A stretch of DNA of 64,000 bases. Origin: Tricholomella constricta (taxonomy: Eukaryota > Basidiomycota > Agaricomycetes > Agaricales > Lyophyllaceae). The stretch spans positions 434,001 through 498,000 of the forward strand of contig JAACJP010000030.1 in the NCBI GenBank assembly GCA_013368375.1, in the 5' to 3' direction. Below, one piece after another: positions 62,387 to 64,000 of the stretch. Position 1 is the stretch's first letter. Every line of letters starts with the position of its first letter. A program made the position numbers and the translations under genes. The notes beneath the pieces were generated by a model, which was not told the DNA's origin, did no database searches, and saw nothing but the letters and a program-made list of their open reading frames with translations.

Positions 62387-63954
62387 TCATTCTTTTCGTT
62401 TCTCCAGTGATCGATGGCATCTAATGCGGCCATTGGTATCCTCCAACCTGACTTTGGTCGCTGGTGTTGCGACTCCATTCACAATAACTTCGTCACAACT
62501 GAAGTCGAGCACGACTTTATTCGCGTGCATGAACGGCGTGCCTATAATCACGTTGTATTGATCAAAGTTAGCAAGGTCCATATAGACCTTGCCTTTAAAT
62601 CCTGGTATAACAGTCTCCACCATAGTGCCAAAAATTTACTGTAGCCCGACTTCCTTTCGTTCCAAGCTGTAGGATTAATGGGTCCTCCAGCGGGAACACT
62701 CGAATGTCGGCTTGAGCGAACGACGGAGTAAGTCCGGTAGTTGTACTCCCAGAGTCCCATAGGGTCCACGCTTCATGGCCACCTACATTAATAGGTGACA
62801 AGGCACTCCTTGTCCCTTAGTGGTAGTACGGGACGACCAATCTTGTCCCTTCCCATACGTACTTTCACTCTGCGAATTGGCGGCTTCTCCTTGCGTTCTT
62901 CTGACGCCATTACCTCCGTCGTCGCAAACATACACTCGGCCTCATCATCCCGAGCATAGTATTCATTGTTGTAGACCTCCATGTCTACGAACTCGTCGTC
63001 CTCGTCTTCTTTGTCTGCCTCTGTATCATGGCGTCCAGTTTCTCGTCTATCTGGATCCTCAGGAGACGTATCTTTGTCATCTGCCTCGCTCGCTGCGTCA
63101 ATTGCCGCTGTATGCGCAGCCCTTATGATCGATCGCTCGTGGTTTCTTGGGCTTCTTGCAATCTTTTGCAAAGTGCCCTATTCCTCCACAGTTGAAACAC
63201 ACCTCGCCAGGTGGGTGATTGTGGTGGTCGAGGTTCTTCGTGTGATCGTGGTGGGGATGATCTCCAGTCCTCACCACTAGTTTATTGATGTGGGGCTTGT
63301 GATCTCCACGTCCTGGTTGTTCCTGAACCGCGGGCTTGGTGTACGACTTCTCATTAGCTGCGCCATACGGATGTCAGAACTTGTTGTAATTGTATTGTGG
63401 GGCATTTCCTCGCCCCCCGTCTGGTTTCCTTGGCTGACTCGATTGAGTTTGTTGAGCGGATATATTCCGCTCAAAATAATCAGCCGTTTTCTGGGCTGCT
63501 TAATATGCTAAGCCCAGAGCTAAGAACTCTTGTGCTGTGTTAATTTCGGGTGATATGATAACCTGTCATCGAATAGCGACTTCCGCATCTTACGCAGAAG
63601 CGTCTTGAGGAATTTCTCCAAGAACATCCAATCGTCCGTTCTCGCTGCCATGTTCATGGTGTGATCAACAAGGTCGTCATACAGACCTTGTATGCCTTTG
63701 CTCGCCGAATAGGTAACAGCGTTAAAGTCGTTACGAGCGTCCTGCATGGTTGAGGGCAACACGAACTGGTCGTACAGCCCTAGGATGACGTCTTTAAACG
63801 TCCAGGATTGCTTCTCGCGGTTCACATGTATAACGTGGCGATTGTACCACTTCCAAGCTTCACCATTAAGAAACGCGGATGTTATCAGAACACGCTCTTG
63901 GTCGCATTCTGCTCCTCCAAACTGGCTCACGGCCAGCATAACGACAAGGCTCAA
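62387..63954 (-). pseudogene. Gypsy-A copy 3 gag-protease remnant
   Basis: Gag 63,954-63,520 (LVVMLAVSQFGGAECDQ), linker 63,171-62,788 and protease 62,801-62,548 (LWDSGSTTTGLTPSF) and 62,623-62,387. Frameshifts lie near 63,530, 63,170, 62,790 and 62,630. It ends in the same TGA as copy 1, followed by CTC. Confidence 0.85.
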
Positions 63955-64000
63955 CAGCCATTCTTCCAGTTCGCTGAACGTCGCACTTCCACTGTAAGTG

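Larger units (their letters stand above)
57765..64000 (-). mobile_element. Gypsy-A copy 3 (5' end outside window)
   Basis: On the minus strand from the right window edge: gag, protease, a large deletion of RT/RNase H, integrase remnants, the sense accessory ORF, and an LTR edge at 57,765 (TGTAATCGTCTC) inside the Spt5-like gene. Gag (63,520-63,954), zinc-knuckle and linker region (62,788-63,171) and protease (62,387-62,801) are frameshifted relative to each other. Confidence 0.85.

Overview
The window looks like a repeat-dense, gene-poor stretch of a mushroom-forming fungus (Basidiomycota, probably Agaricomycetes). The grounds are short canonical introns (about 48-75 nt, GTRNGT...YAG), no bacterial features, and the mix of mobile elements: two chromodomain Ty3/gypsy families, a DIRS-type tyrosine-recombinase element, a hAT transposon, a Tnp2/CACTA-like gene, a MULE-like gene and Ty1/copia debris. 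I see no rRNA, tRNA or CRISPR array. Family names come from motifs read by eye; no database search was possible.

Layout. 1-7,690: Gypsy-A copy 1 (minus), one giant gag-PR-RT-RH-IN-chromodomain frame broken by three in-frame stops, with an extra sense ORF after pol that runs off the window start. 8,010-18,475: Gypsy-B copy 1 (plus), a complete LTR element with 358-bp LTRs and a 5-bp target duplication. 18,820-20,292: a three-exon fungal gene. 20,443-22,005: HSP70 and ubiquitin-protease fragments. 22,050-22,530: a threefold degenerate repeat. 22,969-26,011: Tnp2-like gene (minus). 27,962-28,688: small two-exon gene (minus). 29,749-33,116: an apparently intact nine-exon, 969-aa MULE-like gene (plus). 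33,468-34,008: copia RNase H remnant. 34,009-49,059: Gypsy-A copy 2, split by an 11.76-kb insert (34,373-46,128) that holds a DIRS element and an apparently autonomous hAT element. 49,062-56,868: Gypsy-B copy 2 (plus), fused at its 5' end to copia gag. 56,869-57,764: a fragment of the Gypsy-A accessory ORF and a broken Spt5/KOW-like gene. 57,765-64,000: Gypsy-A copy 3 (minus), which runs off the window end.

The most interesting system is Gypsy-B. Between pol and the 3' LTR both copies carry a three-exon gene on the ANTISENSE strand. With its introns removed, it encodes a Zn2Cys6-type cysteine cluster (C-x2-C-x6-C-x12-C-x2-C-x6-C) followed by a long coiled coil, the layout of a GAL4-type fungal regulator. 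Both introns have consensus donors and sit at the same place in both copies. The same element has a textbook -1 frameshift signal at the gag/pol overlap (GGGAAAC, 6-nt spacer, 9-bp hairpin spanning the gag stop) and a tandemly duplicated retropepsin domain. Gypsy-A differs: its gag and pol share one frame separated by UGA followed by CUA/CUC, with a conserved hairpin downstream, and it carries a long sense-strand ORF of unknown function after pol.

Many nonsense codons and all four LTR differences in Gypsy-B copy 1 are CpG transitions, which suggests 5-methylcytosine decay. Several elements are nested, so insertion order can be partly read.
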